In this document: piece by piece, positions 27,124-36,823 of the stretch
Position numbering within the stretch: position 1 is the first letter of the stretch
Layout of the letters: each line of letters starts with the position of its first letter
Source: Pseudomonadota bacterium
Lineage (GTDB): Bacteria; CALINM01
Direction: 5' to 3'
Assembly (NCBI GenBank): GCA_026418415.1
Contig: JAOABK010000011.1
Coordinates: 1 to 58,317, forward strand
Length of the DNA: 58,317 bases
Position numbers and translations under genes: made by a program
Notes under the pieces: generated by a model
Database searches by the model: none
Told to the model about the DNA's origin: nothing
What the model saw: the letters and a program-made list of their open reading frames with translations, nothing else

Positions 27124-27651
27124 CTATTTCTTCTCCTTCTTTGGCATCATTTTTTTAGTTTTATCTTTCATCATACTCTTTTTGCTCATCATAATGTCTC
27201 TCATCTTTTTGTATTGTTCATCAGTTAAAATTGTTCTGACCTTTTTCATAGCCTTTAGCATCTCTATATGATGGGATGATCTAATATCAGAAATTTTCTT
27301 TGTTGCAAGTATTGCTTTATCTAAGTCAAAATCTTTTGGTTCCATTACCTCCATAAGTTCAATCTCAGCAATCTTTATATCTGCTTTAAAACGGGCATTG
27401 AGTTTCATCATTTCTCTGTGAATAGGAATAATCTTGGACTTCTGTTCTTCTGTTAGCCCAATCTTTTCTGCGTTTTCCAAACACATGCCTATATTGTCAT
27501 CCATCATATCCATATTCATTCCCCTCATACCATCTTTCATCATCATATCTCCATGCTGATGACCCATCATCTGGTCTTTTTTCATATCCATCATTTGAGC
27601 ATTACCAATGCTTACTAATAACATGCAAATCAAAATAATTACCCTTTTCAT
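27124..27651 (-). CDS. Spy/CpxP-like Met- and His-rich periplasmic protein
   Basis: 175 residues. A signal peptide (first about 18 residues) is followed by a segment of about 35 residues very rich in Met with His and Asp (MMGHQHGDMMMKDGMRG). The helical LTxxQ domain follows with the motifs GLTEEQKSKI and ILTDEQYKKM characteristic of Spy, CpxP and ZraP, ending in a Lys-rich tail. Probable role: periplasmic chaperone or metal-responsive protein; Met/His clusters suggest copper or silver binding. Its stop codon region overlaps nothing; the start overlaps the thioesterase stop by four bases. Confidence 0.82.
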   Translation of the reverse strand: MKRVIILICMLLVSIGNAQMMDMKKDQMMGHQHGDMMMKDGMRGMNMDMMDDNIGMCLENAEKIGLTEEQKSKIIPIHREMMKLNARFKADIKIAEIELMEVMEPKDFDLDKAILATKKISDIRSSHHIEMLKAMKKVRTILTDEQYKKMRDIMMSKKSMMKDKTKKMMPKKEKK

Positions 27652-28082
27652 TTTTTTACCCCCCTGTTTTCTCTTTCTGCTGGGAAGGGTAATGCAGTTG
27701 CAGTCCCCTTCGCAAGCAGTTTACCTGAATTCTCACTTTCTGCTTTAACTTCTACTACTAAACTCCTTTTGCCTTTATGTATAACCTTCGATTCAGCAAC
27801 AATTGTATCACCCAATCCAGTAGACCTAAAAATATTAAAACTAAACTGTACCCCTACAGCATCTTCTATAGAGTTAACAGAAATCGCAAAGGCAACATCA
27901 AGAAGGGCAAATATCATTGCACCATGGGCAATTTTATGGGCGTTTAGAAATTCTTCTTCAACCTTTGCTTTAACTATAGCATATCCTTCACTTGCATTAA
28001 CCAACTCCATTTTAAAAAGATGAAATAATCTATCTCCTTGAATAATTCTGTTTATCCTTTCTTTTGGCATTATTTGATGCAA
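27648..28082 (-). CDS. PaaI-type hotdog-fold thioesterase
   Basis: 144 residues. The hotdog motif NAHKIAHGAMIFALLDVAFAIS has the catalytic Asp in LLDVAFA and His/Gly in AHGA. It hydrolyses acyl- or aryl-CoA thioesters. It overlaps the downstream Spy-like gene by four bases and the upstream ATPase gene by 13, so all three are translated from one transcript. The substrate is unknown. Confidence 0.85.
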   Translation of the reverse strand: MHQIMPKERINRIIQGDRLFHLFKMELVNASEGYAIVKAKVEEEFLNAHKIAHGAMIFALLDVAFAISVNSIEDAVGVQFSFNIFRSTGLGDTIVAESKVIHKGKRSLVVEVKAESENSGKLLAKGTATALPFPAERENRGVKK

Positions 28083-30370
28083 ACCCTCCTCACTTCTTTA
28101 ATATCAGTAAGCCCCTGAAACACTTTTAAAATACCATCTTGCTTTAATGTTGTCATTCCATCTGATATTGCTTGTCTTCTGATTATATCGATATCAGATT
28201 TTTTCTTAATTAGGCTCTTCATATCATCGGTACATTCAAGAAGTTCATGTAACCCCAATCTTCCCTTATACCCCGAGTTATTACAATTTTTACATCCCCT
28301 TGGGCGTGAAAGCTTAATATCTGCTGGGTTTATCCCTATTTTCTTGAAATAATCAATCCCATATTCCTCTATAATTTCTGCAAGTTCCCTTCTTTCTGGT
28401 ACGTATACCTCTTTGCATTCAGAACAAAGCTTTCTTGCTAATCTTTGAGCAAGAATACACAGAAGGGCATCAGAAAAGCTAAAGGGATCCATCCCCATAT
28501 CAAGTAATCTTGTGACTGTTTCAGGTGCTGAATTGGTATGTAAAGTAGAAAAAACAAGATGGCCTGTTAGTGATGCCTCTATGGCAATCGAAGCAGTTTC
28601 CTCATCCCTCATCTCACCTACCATAATAACATCTGGATCTGCTCTTAGAAAGGACCTTAAAACAGAAGCAAAGGTAAGTCCTATTTTTGGGTTCACCTGT
28701 ACCTGACGAAGCCCTTTTTGAGTAATTTCAACCGGATCTTCAGCAGTCCATATCTTTGTCTCAAGCTTATTAATCAGAGCTACTGCCGAGTGTAATGTAG
28801 TAGTTTTGCCAGATCCAGTGGGACCAACAACAAGTATCATCCCATAGGGCTTTTCTATGCACTCTTTGAAAACTTTAGCATTTCTCTCTGTAAGCCCTAA
28901 TCTATCAAAGGGTAAAGGCTCTCCTGATGATAAAATCCTCAATACTACATCCTCTAACTGTCCAACTGTAGGAACTGTTGCAACACGAAGCTCAATATCA
29001 GCAGGACCATACTTTTTAAAATCAATTTTCCCATCCTGAGGCTTTCTTTTTTCAGCAATATCAAGCCCTGCCATTATTTTTATCCTCGATACTATTGCAT
29101 ACTTATACTTGTAAGGTATCTTCTGATATAATTGACATCTCCCATCAATCCTTAATCTTATGATAACATCATTTTTGCCTGGATAGGGCTCAATATGAAT
29201 ATCAGAAGCCTTCTTTATGTAAGCATCATAAATTATTTTATTAACAAGTTGAACAATTGCACTGTCTTGTTCAGATACCTTTTGTACCTCCTGTTCCACA
29301 TCAGGTTCTTCAGCCTTTTCAAGCTTGCTTAATATCTCTGTTAGTTCACCTCCACCTTCACTATATTTTCCAAGTTTATAGAAATAATCAATAAAATCTT
29401 CAATGTCATCTCTAAAAGAGGCAACAAAATTAATTTTTTTGTATTCAGGGAAAAGGAATTTTATTAGATCCTGTTTTTCTAAGTCAGTAGGATCTTCCAT
29501 TGCGACATAGAGAACACCATTTTCTATTTTTATGGGAACCCATTTTTCATTTTTAAGCTTTTCTGGTTTTACTTTTTTTAATACTTCTTCTAAAGGAGGA
29601 ATGTTTGGATCAAACATAATAAACTCTGTACCATAATAGAGGCTCAATGATTTTGCCATTTCATTTCTTGGTACACCAAAATCTTTTATTAATACCTGAT
29701 CTATGCCAATTTTACCTGCTTCAGGATGGGTAGTTGCCTTTTCAATTGTTGCTTCATCAATAATATTTTTACCAAGAAGATAATAATATCGGTGTTTTTG
29801 ACGAGAAATTTTTGTTGCCTGAGCAAGTCTATGGAGATTAAAAATTGCAATTGATAGGGCTGAAGCAATTTCCCCAGCATATTGTATATCAGTATCGTTA
29901 AATTTTTCTTCATTTTTTTTATTTAAAATTTGTATGACGCCAATTAATATATTTTGAAATGTCATAGGCACACATAGAATCTGCTTTGAACGAAATCCTG
30001 TTTTTTGATCCCAGCTTTTATCAAATTTAAGATCTGTGTGTATCATCTTTAACTCATGCTCATCATAGGCATTTTTAATATTTATTACATTTTTTGATAG
30101 GGCACAGTAGCCAGCAATACTAGTAGTATTTATAGGAACTATAATGTCTTTTACCTCTTCTCCTGATTTCACCCTTGAAAAAAGGAGATTCTTTTTTACA
30201 TCTGCCAAATAAATAGTAATTCTCTGAGCATCAAATAGATCAGCAATACTATCTTTTAATTCAATCAATAAACTGTTTAGTGAACTGGCTGAATGAATTT
30301 CATTGATTTTTTCCATTAACCTTTTTCGGCGCTCCAATTGGACCTTCAGGAAGGTTAATTCATCGCTCAT
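28070..30370 (-). CDS. GAF domain-PilB/GspE-type secretion ATPase
   Basis: 766 residues. An N-terminal GAF domain (about 20-165) with a RYRVTIYLAD-like beta start is fused to a T2SSE N-domain (about 205-335) and the hexameric ATPase (about 365-760). The ATPase shows Walker A GPTGSGKTTTLHS, the Asp box TAEDPVEI, Walker B MVGEMRDEETA, His box STLHTN, and a tetracysteine zinc site (CSEC and CKNCNNSG). It probably powers pilus or type II secretion assembly; no other pilus gene is nearby. The GAF domain suggests a ligand or redox signal is read directly. The start lacks a Shine-Dalgarno and may be leaderless. Confidence 0.9.
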   Translation of the reverse strand: MSDELTFLKVQLERRKRLMEKINEIHSASSLNSLLIELKDSIADLFDAQRITIYLADVKKNLLFSRVKSGEEVKDIIVPINTTSIAGYCALSKNVINIKNAYDEHELKMIHTDLKFDKSWDQKTGFRSKQILCVPMTFQNILIGVIQILNKKNEEKFNDTDIQYAGEIASALSIAIFNLHRLAQATKISRQKHRYYYLLGKNIIDEATIEKATTHPEAGKIGIDQVLIKDFGVPRNEMAKSLSLYYGTEFIMFDPNIPPLEEVLKKVKPEKLKNEKWVPIKIENGVLYVAMEDPTDLEKQDLIKFLFPEYKKINFVASFRDDIEDFIDYFYKLGKYSEGGGELTEILSKLEKAEEPDVEQEVQKVSEQDSAIVQLVNKIIYDAYIKKASDIHIEPYPGKNDVIIRLRIDGRCQLYQKIPYKYKYAIVSRIKIMAGLDIAEKRKPQDGKIDFKKYGPADIELRVATVPTVGQLEDVVLRILSSGEPLPFDRLGLTERNAKVFKECIEKPYGMILVVGPTGSGKTTTLHSAVALINKLETKIWTAEDPVEITQKGLRQVQVNPKIGLTFASVLRSFLRADPDVIMVGEMRDEETASIAIEASLTGHLVFSTLHTNSAPETVTRLLDMGMDPFSFSDALLCILAQRLARKLCSECKEVYVPERRELAEIIEEYGIDYFKKIGINPADIKLSRPRGCKNCNNSGYKGRLGLHELLECTDDMKSLIKKKSDIDIIRRQAISDGMTTLKQDGILKVFQGLTDIKEVRRVCIK

Positions 30371-30376
30371 GCTATA

Positions 30377-30404
30377 AGCATACCAGAGTTTAAAGTTATG
30401 ACAA
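30377..30404 (-). promoter_or_regulatory. Promoter directly in front of the GAF-PilB gene
   Basis: Minus strand: TTGTCA (30399-30404), 16 bases, TATGCT (30377-30382), six bases before the ATG. Transcription would begin at or next to the start codon. Confidence 0.5.
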
Positions 30405-30433
30405 GTACTTTTAAAAATTTTTGTTGGAGATAA

Positions 30434-31858
30434 TTATTCTTTCTTTGAAATATCCTTTGCTTGCCAATGGGGAAAATACTTTCTGATAAGCCTATTTAGC
30501 TCTATTTCAAATTGTGAATATTCAATTTCTTCCTTTCTTTGCAATTTTTGAGCAACACTCGCCTTTCCATAAATCATACCCGCACCAACTGTATTATTGG
30601 TCAATCTATCTATGAAAATAAAAGAACCTGTTGCTGGTAAAAACTTATAAACATCAAAGGGTATAGATTCTGTTAGGTAAAGCCTGCAAAAGGCTATCTC
30701 ATTTAAATTAAGACAATCTGAGTCTCTGTGTTCTAACGTATTTACATCTATTACATAGTGTATTTTATCTATATAACCAGAACGGATTGAAGCAATCGTT
30801 TTAATTTCATAGGTTTTACCAATCTCCATCTTGTCCTCTGACATCCAGACAACCATTACGTCAAGGGCATCGCTCATCTCAGGTAGATTGTTAGAATGAA
30901 CGATTAAATCACCTCTACTGATGTCTAATTCGTCTGTGAGTGTTAAGGTTACAGCCATTGGAGCAAAGGCTTCTTTTAATTCTCCATCATAGGTAACAAT
31001 TGATTTTATTTTACTTCTTTTGCGAGAAGGTAGTACACATATCTCATCACCAACCCTTATAATTCCAGAAGTGATCGTCCCACAATATCCCCTGAAATCT
31101 GCATTTGGTCTATTCACATACTGAACAGGAAATCTAAAATTTTTAAGGTCAATATCAGAAGTAATCTCTATAGTCTCTAAAAGCTCCATTAAGGGTTTGC
31201 CTTTATACCACTTCATATTTTGGCTTCTATGTACTACATTGTCCCCCTTGAGTGCTGAAATAGGAACAAAATGAATATCCTTTACATCTAAATTTTTTGC
31301 AAAGTCTAAATAATCAAGCCTTATTTTTTCAAAGACTTCTTTTTTGTATCCCACTAAATCCATTTTATTGATGGCAACGATTATATGCTTTATACCCAAT
31401 AAATCAACTATAAAGCTATGTCTTTTAGTTTGTGTGAGCACACCATTTCTTGCATCTATAAGTATTATTGCTAAATTTGCTGTTGACGCTCCTGTTGCCA
31501 TGTTTCTCGTATACTGTTCATGCCCCGGTGTATCTGCTATTATGAATTTCCTCTTATCAGTAGAAAAATATCTATAAGCAACATCAATTGTTATCCCTTG
31601 CTCTCTTTCAGCTTGAAGCCCATCAACAAGAAGCGCTAAATCAGGTTCATCACCTGTAGTGCCTACCTTTTTACTTTCCCTTTTTACTGCAGCTAACTGA
31701 TCTTCATAGATAAGTTTTGAATCATGAAGCAGTCTTCCGATAAGAGTGCTTTTGCCATCATCTACACTGCCGCAGGTAATAAATCTAAGTAATTCCTTTT
31801 GCTCATGCTTCTTTAGATATTCTTGTATGTCTATAATTTTATCTGCCTTACCTTTCAT
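30434..31858 (-). CDS. cysN: Sulfate adenylyltransferase, GTPase subunit
   Basis: 474 residues, elongation-factor-like. P-loop [13 protein letters not shown] lies near residue 31, switch motif [13 protein letters not shown] is near 110, and NKMD and SALKG follow. Beta-barrel domains 2 and 3 run to the C-terminus without a fused APS kinase. It couples GTP hydrolysis to APS formation with CysD. It starts 13 bases after the cysD stop. Confidence 0.94.
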   Translation of the reverse strand: MKGKADKIIDIQEYLKKHEQKELLRFITCGSVDDGKSTLIGRLLHDSKLIYEDQLAAVKRESKKVGTTGDEPDLALLVDGLQAEREQGITIDVAYRYFSTDKRKFIIADTPGHEQYTRNMATGASTANLAIILIDARNGVLTQTKRHSFIVDLLGIKHIIVAINKMDLVGYKKEVFEKIRLDYLDFAKNLDVKDIHFVPISALKGDNVVHRSQNMKWYKGKPLMELLETIEITSDIDLKNFRFPVQYVNRPNADFRGYCGTITSGIIRVGDEICVLPSRKRSKIKSIVTYDGELKEAFAPMAVTLTLTDELDISRGDLIVHSNNLPEMSDALDVMVVWMSEDKMEIGKTYEIKTIASIRSGYIDKIHYVIDVNTLEHRDSDCLNLNEIAFCRLYLTESIPFDVYKFLPATGSFIFIDRLTNNTVGAGMIYGKASVAQKLQRKEEIEYSQFEIELNRLIRKYFPHWQAKDISKKE

Positions 31859-31871
31859 AATATACTATCCT

Positions 31872-32786
31872 CTAAAAATATCCCTCTTTCTTTTTCTGCT
31901 CCATAGAACCAACGACATCAAAATCTATTAATCTTCCCTGTCTTTCTGAAGTTTTGGTTAAAAACATTTCTCTAATAATCTCTGGAAGAGTAGTAGCATT
32001 AGATGGTGTTGCTGCGGTCAAAGGATAACATCCCAATGTCCTGAACCTCACCATCTTTAATTTGGGTTTTTCACCGGGGAGAAGTGGCATCCTATCATCA
32101 TCTACCATTATTAACTGTCCATCTCTCTCTACAACTGGTCTTTTTTTGGCAAAATAAAGAGGCACTATGGGGATATTCTCTAAGTAAATATAAAGCCAAA
32201 CATCAAGTTCAGTCCAGTTTGATAACGGAAAAACCCTTATACTCTCTCCTTTGTTGATTCTTGTATTGTAAATGTTCCAAAGCTCCGGTCTTTGATTTTT
32301 AGGATCCCATCTATGGTTTTTATCTCTAAAAGAAAAAACTCTTTCCTTCGCTCTTGACCTTTCCTCATCTCTTCTTGCTCCGCCAAAAATAGCATCAAAC
32401 CTATACTTATTCAAAGCCTGTTTTAATGCTTCTGTTTTCATAATATCAGTATATTTTTTACTGCCATGGGTAAAGGGATTAATATTATTTTTTAAACCTT
32501 CCTGATTTGTATAGACTAACAACTCAAGACCCAATTCTTTTGCCCTTCTATCTCTAAACTCTATCATTTCTTTAAATTTCCAGGTTGTATCGATATGAAG
32601 CAGGGGAAAGGGTGGTTTGCCCGGGTAGAAAGCCTTCATTGCCAAATGAAGCATTACAGTAGAATCTTTTCCTATTGAATAAAGCATAACTGGATTTTCA
32701 AACTCTGCTACCACCTCTCGCATTATATGAATACTCTCTGCTTCTAACCTTTTTAAATGGTTCAGTTTATATTTATTTAACATCAT
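31872..32786 (-). CDS. cysD: Sulfate adenylyltransferase, catalytic subunit
   Basis: 304 residues. The PP-loop motif [15 protein letters not shown] is near residue 37; the region [21 protein letters not shown] is diagnostic of CysD. It forms APS from sulfate and ATP with CysN. The first or second ATG of ATGATG may be used; a GGGG tract lies just upstream. APS kinase or reductase genes are not in the window, so assimilation continues elsewhere. Confidence 0.95.
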   Translation of the reverse strand: MMLNKYKLNHLKRLEAESIHIMREVVAEFENPVMLYSIGKDSTVMLHLAMKAFYPGKPPFPLLHIDTTWKFKEMIEFRDRRAKELGLELLVYTNQEGLKNNINPFTHGSKKYTDIMKTEALKQALNKYRFDAIFGGARRDEERSRAKERVFSFRDKNHRWDPKNQRPELWNIYNTRINKGESIRVFPLSNWTELDVWLYIYLENIPIVPLYFAKKRPVVERDGQLIMVDDDRMPLLPGEKPKLKMVRFRTLGCYPLTAATPSNATTLPEIIREMFLTKTSERQGRLIDFDVVGSMEQKKKEGYF

Positions 32787-32804
32787 TTCCCCTTTTCTTT
32801 ATCT

Positions 32805-32833
32805 ATTATAGTAAAGAATAAATCAATTGTCTA
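32805..32833 (-). promoter_or_regulatory. Promoter of cysDN
   Basis: Minus strand: TAGACA (32828-32833, five of six), 17 bases, perfect TATAAT (32805-32810), with ATG 19-21 bases downstream. Confidence 0.78.
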
Positions 32834-32858
32834 TTTTTTTTATAAAGTTATATTAAAC

Positions 32859-34118
32859 TTAACTTGGTAAAAATACAAGAGGAATTTTAACAACCGTATC
32901 TCCATAATCTGATTCCGAAAAGTGTATTGATTTTACCAAAAAAATTATCTTTTGTATAAATTCTTTGTTTTTAATATCTGTATCAAGCACCTCAATATTG
33001 TTAATGTCTCCTTTTGACGTGATTTCAATTTTAACTACTAACCTGCCCTGAAGTGTTGGATCTTTTTTTCTCTCTTCGATATAAAGAAATTCAAAACCCT
33101 TTTTATGTTTACTAATTACTGAAATAATTTCCCCTTCAGGTCTTTTACCCTTTAAGACTTGAACATTCTTTGTATATAAATCGGTTCTAATTTTTTCTGG
33201 TCTATCCAACTCTATTGCTTTAGTTTCAACATTCTTTACAAGATTTCCCCCTCTAATTTCATCAATCTTTGCGGTGTCAAATCTCCTCGGTGTATCAAAA
33301 ACCTGTCCTGTAACATTAGTTAGCTCTTGATAACCTTTAACTGGTTTAGTCTTTATGCTTTCATCTATCTTTGCAAAAAGACTCCTTTCTTTTTCTATAA
33401 GTACATTTTTAGTACCTTCTTCAACCGCTAAAACGCCTTTAGAAACTACCGCTTCTCCCTCAAAGTAACCTCCCCCTTTACCGCTTTTACCAGCCGCCTT
33501 AACTGAAGTTTTTTCTTCTCTTTTTCCAGAGCTTTCATCACTTCTTTTAATTTGTGCTTTATCTTTATTTTGTGTTTCTACTCTTTTATAACTCATATCA
33601 AATACTTTTGACTCATCTTTAAATTCAACAAATGCCAAATCAGGGGTAATTCTGATTATATTACTTACACCAAAAAAGGCAAGAAAGGTTATAGCCATAA
33701 CTAAGCTTAAAAAACCCACATTTTCTTTTGTGATAACATCCTCATGAAAATTCTTTGGAACATATACAATATGTTTCTCTTCTATTGGAACAACTTTTAA
33801 GTAAAACTCATACTCACCTATTAAAACAAAAACCTCAATATCTTTCTTCAATTGAATAAATTCTTTTACTTCTACGAATCCCAGTAAATCATTTAAATCC
33901 TTTCTTTCTCCATTTCTTACCAACTCAATTTTAAAATTTCTATTCCAGTAAAGCTTTAAAATATCTTTCTCTAACTCCAAAAGTTTGAACGTATCAAAAT
34001 CTACATTAATTGGAATATTATTTGTATACGCATTTCCAATACTAATTTCTCTATCTTCTATAGTAAATACTCTATACCAATTGCCTTTTTTAAGATTTAC
34101 TTCGAATCCATATCTCAT
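32859..34118 (-). CDS. AgmX/PglI (GltG)-like bitopic protein with TonB-like C-terminus
   Basis: 419 residues: an N-terminal cytoplasmic domain (about 1-130) of mainly beta character, one membrane helix (about 138-155, VGFLSLVMAITFLAFFGV), a low-complexity charged periplasmic linker, and a C-terminal domain LQGRLVVKIEITSKGDINNI...IPLVFL typical of TonB/AgmX-PglI proteins. It would carry energy from the neighbouring TolQ-TolR channel across the periplasm. It overlaps the exbD-like gene by four bases. Confidence 0.75.
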   Translation of the reverse strand: MRYGFEVNLKKGNWYRVFTIEDREISIGNAYTNNIPINVDFDTFKLLELEKDILKLYWNRNFKIELVRNGERKDLNDLLGFVEVKEFIQLKKDIEVFVLIGEYEFYLKVVPIEEKHIVYVPKNFHEDVITKENVGFLSLVMAITFLAFFGVSNIIRITPDLAFVEFKDESKVFDMSYKRVETQNKDKAQIKRSDESSGKREEKTSVKAAGKSGKGGGYFEGEAVVSKGVLAVEEGTKNVLIEKERSLFAKIDESIKTKPVKGYQELTNVTGQVFDTPRRFDTAKIDEIRGGNLVKNVETKAIELDRPEKIRTDLYTKNVQVLKGKRPEGEIISVISKHKKGFEFLYIEERKKDPTLQGRLVVKIEITSKGDINNIEVLDTDIKNKEFIQKIIFLVKSIHFSESDYGDTVVKIPLVFLPS

Positions 34119-34531
34119 CTTGGTACCACCGCTAAAAAGGGTTTGGGAAAGCCAGCCTGTACCGCTAACCTTATATAGTTTCTAATTCTGTAAAATTGGA
34201 GGTCCCTATCTGCTTGAATTACTATATAATTTACCCCTTTACTTTTTATTTCTTTTAAATGTTTTAATATCTCAACATCATCTTTTCCAGTAATACTATA
34301 GCTTATGTTTTCAATCGTAATTTTATCTTTCCCAATGGCTATATAAGATCTCTCGGAAATGGGTATCCTACTCTTTGAATAGGGCAAGTCAATTCCTTCT
34401 TCAATCCTCATAAAGACCCCTTCAAAACTATAGGATGTGAGAAAGAAAAATAGAAGTATTGTAAACATATCCATGAGACTGGTAAGATTTAATTCCATAT
34501 TTAAATCTTTTCTTTTGTAAAGCTTCTTCAT
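34115..34531 (-). CDS. ExbD/TolR-family protein (first copy upstream of the AgmX-like gene)
   Basis: 138 residues: a short cytoplasmic tail, one membrane helix with the essential Asp (NLTSLMDMFTILLFFFLTS), and a periplasmic domain ending IRLAVQAGFPKPFLAVV. It is part of a proton-driven motor with the TolQ/MotA-type protein and the second ExbD copy. It is coupled to both neighbours by one- to four-base overlaps. Confidence 0.88.
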   Translation of the reverse strand: MKKLYKRKDLNMELNLTSLMDMFTILLFFFLTSYSFEGVFMRIEEGIDLPYSKSRIPISERSYIAIGKDKITIENISYSITGKDDVEILKHLKEIKSKGVNYIVIQADRDLQFYRIRNYIRLAVQAGFPKPFLAVVPR

Positions 34532-34983
34532 TAATTAACCTCATCAATATATACTATCTCTTCAAAGCCTACATTGCTTCTTTTACAAATATCAATTACA
34601 TCTATTAAAAATTGATAGGTAACATTATTATCCACTTTCAGTTGAATGCTCTTTATTTCAGGATTGCTATTTCTTATCTTTATTAATTCATTTTCTAATT
34701 TTTTATTGAATTGATCATCAAGATTAATTCTCCATGAATTGTTTTCATAGTCAATCATAACATAATCTTTCATAACGCTTAAAACTACATCTTTCTTTAC
34801 ATTTGCCGAGGTTGAAGATGACGATTTTAATGATGGCAAGGTTATTTCATGGGTTGTTAATTGTTGAAGTAAAGAAGTTTCTAAAACAAAGGGTAAGAGA
34901 ACAAGAAATAGGTTCATTACAGGAATAAGTATGGGAAGTAAAATTGTACTTTTTTTATTTTTACTAAATCTTTTGTATAGCAT
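34531..34983 (-). CDS. ExbD/TolR-family protein (second copy)
   Basis: 150 residues. The helix ILIPVMNLFLVLLPFVLETSLL follows a basic start (SKNKKS). The usual membrane Asp is replaced by Asn or lies outside the helix (PVMNLF), unlike the other copy; the periplasmic part has the TolR-like IQLKVDNNVTYQFLIDVIDICK. Two ExbD paralogues per ExbB is the pattern of Agl motors (AglQ and AglS). Confidence 0.82.
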   Translation of the reverse strand: MLYKRFSKNKKSTILLPILIPVMNLFLVLLPFVLETSLLQQLTTHEITLPSLKSSSSTSANVKKDVVLSVMKDYVMIDYENNSWRINLDDQFNKKLENELIKIRNSNPEIKSIQLKVDNNVTYQFLIDVIDICKRSNVGFEEIVYIDEVN

Positions 34984-34984
34984 C

Positions 34985-35662
34985 CTAATATCTCATAGTT
35001 ACAAAGTTTATAAATTTCAAAACATAATATTCTGTCATATCCTTTAATCGCTCTGCCCTATTGTTAAGAATGGCGTACATAAACAGCACGAAAACAGCTA
35101 CAAACAATCCATAAGCTGTTGTATTCATGGCAACAGAAATTCCTTTAGCAAGCACCTGAGCCCTCTGTGCTGGATCAAGCCCAGATACTGCAGTAAATGA
35201 TTTTATCAGTCCCTGCAAGGTACCAAGCAAACCTAATAGTGTTGCAAGATTTGCAATAGTTGGTAATAGATTTAATCTTCTATCGATTTTTGGGAATTCT
35301 AAAGAAGAAATCTCTTCTATGTTTTTTTCAAATAATACTGCAAATCTTCTCTCTCCTTTAATAATTTTATTTTCCTGCTCAATACTAAGTTTATCAACTT
35401 TTTTTAGCATCTCTAATCCAAAGCGAACAATATTTGACAATGGCACGTCTGGAGAACCTTTAATAGCTGCATCTAACTCTTTAGCAAGAAGCTTCTGTTC
35501 AACAAAGTTGTAATATTTTGAACCATCTAAATTAAACTTTTTAAACAAAACATAAAATCTCTCAATGACCACTGCAATCCCAAATGCCAAAAGAAAGGTT
35601 ATGGGATACATAAAAAAACCACCATCTTTAAAAAACCTACCTAAGAATTCCAAAAAGTCCAT
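34985..35662 (-). CDS. TolQ/ExbB/MotA-family proton channel protein
   Basis: 225 residues from ATG 35662, chosen because GGAGG lies six bases upstream (a GTG four codons earlier is part of that region). Three membrane helices: about 12-33, 135-158 (PTIANLATLLGLLGTLQGLIKSF, the family signature) and 175-200. With the two ExbD proteins it forms the ion-driven motor of the following envelope complex. Confidence 0.9.
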   Translation of the reverse strand: MDFLEFLGRFFKDGGFFMYPITFLLAFGIAVVIERFYVLFKKFNLDGSKYYNFVEQKLLAKELDAAIKGSPDVPLSNIVRFGLEMLKKVDKLSIEQENKIIKGERRFAVLFEKNIEEISSLEFPKIDRRLNLLPTIANLATLLGLLGTLQGLIKSFTAVSGLDPAQRAQVLAKGISVAMNTTAYGLFVAVFVLFMYAILNNRAERLKDMTEYYVLKFINFVTMRY

Positions 35663-35692
35663 ATATTCCTCCACATTCTGTATATACCTAAT

Positions 35693-35929
35693 TTATTGCT
35701 TATTTATTAAATCTCTTTCCAATATCTTTTCAAGTTCAATTAAATTCCCCTTGTCTGTTTTAAATGCTCTAAATTCTATATTATATTCGGGTAAAACAAA
35801 AATAATCCTCGGTTTTTCTTCTGCACCGAAGATTTCTAAGCTTTTTTCAATATTCACATCAAACTGGTCCTTTTCTTTTGCAAAAGATGGGATAGCAAAT
35901 AGTAAAAAAATTATAATAAGTTTCTTCAT
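35693..35929 (-). CDS. Small secreted protein, unknown
   Basis: 78 residues with a clear signal peptide (MKKLIIIFLLFAIPSFAK), then a charged mature part of about 60 residues including IIFVLPEYNIEFRAF. It is not recognised as a family. It sits between the TPR lipoprotein and the motor genes of the same operon, so it is probably a small periplasmic part of that machine. Confidence 0.65.
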   Translation of the reverse strand: MKKLIIIFLLFAIPSFAKEKDQFDVNIEKSLEIFGAEEKPRIIFVLPEYNIEFRAFKTDKGNLIELEKILERDLINKQ

Positions 35930-35965
35930 TAATCTATCTCTAAACTAAAATATGGCTTCATACAA

Positions 35966-36823
35966 TTACCTTTTCTTCTCAGCCAAATATAAATTATAAA
36001 TAATGCCTAAATTTTGATTAACTATCTCATTTAATCTTTCATCCCCATCAACTTTCAAGCTTTCTAAAATCTCGATTCCTTTCTTAACATAGCCCCTTTC
36101 AACCAATAGGATAGCTTTTATAAGATTTGAATGAAAATCTTTTTCTAAATGTAAATCATTTATAATTTTTTCAGCTCTATCCAAATCTCCTAACATGAAA
36201 TAACAATAAGCCTTATAAAGTTGCACCCTTTCACTATAAATCTTAATTTTCTCAAATAATTGCAATGCTCTTTGCCAATTTTTCATTTCCATTTGAATTA
36301 ATCCTTGTGTCAGTTCCCTTTTACCTTCAGGTAAACTTGATGTAATAATAAGCGCATTTGAGTATTGGCTTTTTTTAAGATAGATTAATGAAAGATATAG
36401 AATAATATCCTCGTCATAAGAATTATTTTTAGCTACTTCAAAAAATCTTTGTGCTTGCTCATAATTACCTATTTTATAATATGAAATTCCTATTAATTTT
36501 GAAATTTTATCAATATGTCCTAAGCCCTTTTTAAAAAAATCTTGTTTATTTTCTAATACTTTAATAACATCTTCATACCTGTTTTTATTAAAAAAAGCAT
36601 TTATCACATATAACAACATTTCTGAATTTCTAAAATCCTCTTGTCTTTGTTGATAAAGTTCTATTATCGCATCTAAATTGCCTTCTCTTTCTAATCTCTT
36701 CAATATAACATCAAGATTTTCTACCATACTAACTTGTTCTTTTTCTCTAATTTCTTTTTGCATCCCCTTTCCCGCACACCCAATCAAAATAAATATAAAT
36801 ACAAATATCGAAAGCCCTTTCAT
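35966..36823 (-). CDS. TPR-repeat lipoprotein (GltE-like)
   Basis: 285 residues. The signal ends in a lipobox IGC (Cys16), giving a lipid anchor. The mature part consists of tetratricopeptide repeats (for example NLDAIIELYQQRQED, IGISYYKIGNYEQAQRFFEVAKN, CYFMLGDLDRAEKII). It is an outer-membrane-anchored scaffold, and position and size fit the TPR lipoprotein of Agl-Glt-type complexes. It overlaps the giant TPR gene by four bases. Confidence 0.75.
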   Translation of the reverse strand: MKGLSIFVFIFILIGCAGKGMQKEIREKEQVSMVENLDVILKRLEREGNLDAIIELYQQRQEDFRNSEMLLYVINAFFNKNRYEDVIKVLENKQDFFKKGLGHIDKISKLIGISYYKIGNYEQAQRFFEVAKNNSYDEDIILYLSLIYLKKSQYSNALIITSSLPEGKRELTQGLIQMEMKNWQRALQLFEKIKIYSERVQLYKAYCYFMLGDLDRAEKIINDLHLEKDFHSNLIKAILLVERGYVKKGIEILESLKVDGDERLNEIVNQNLGIIYNLYLAEKKR

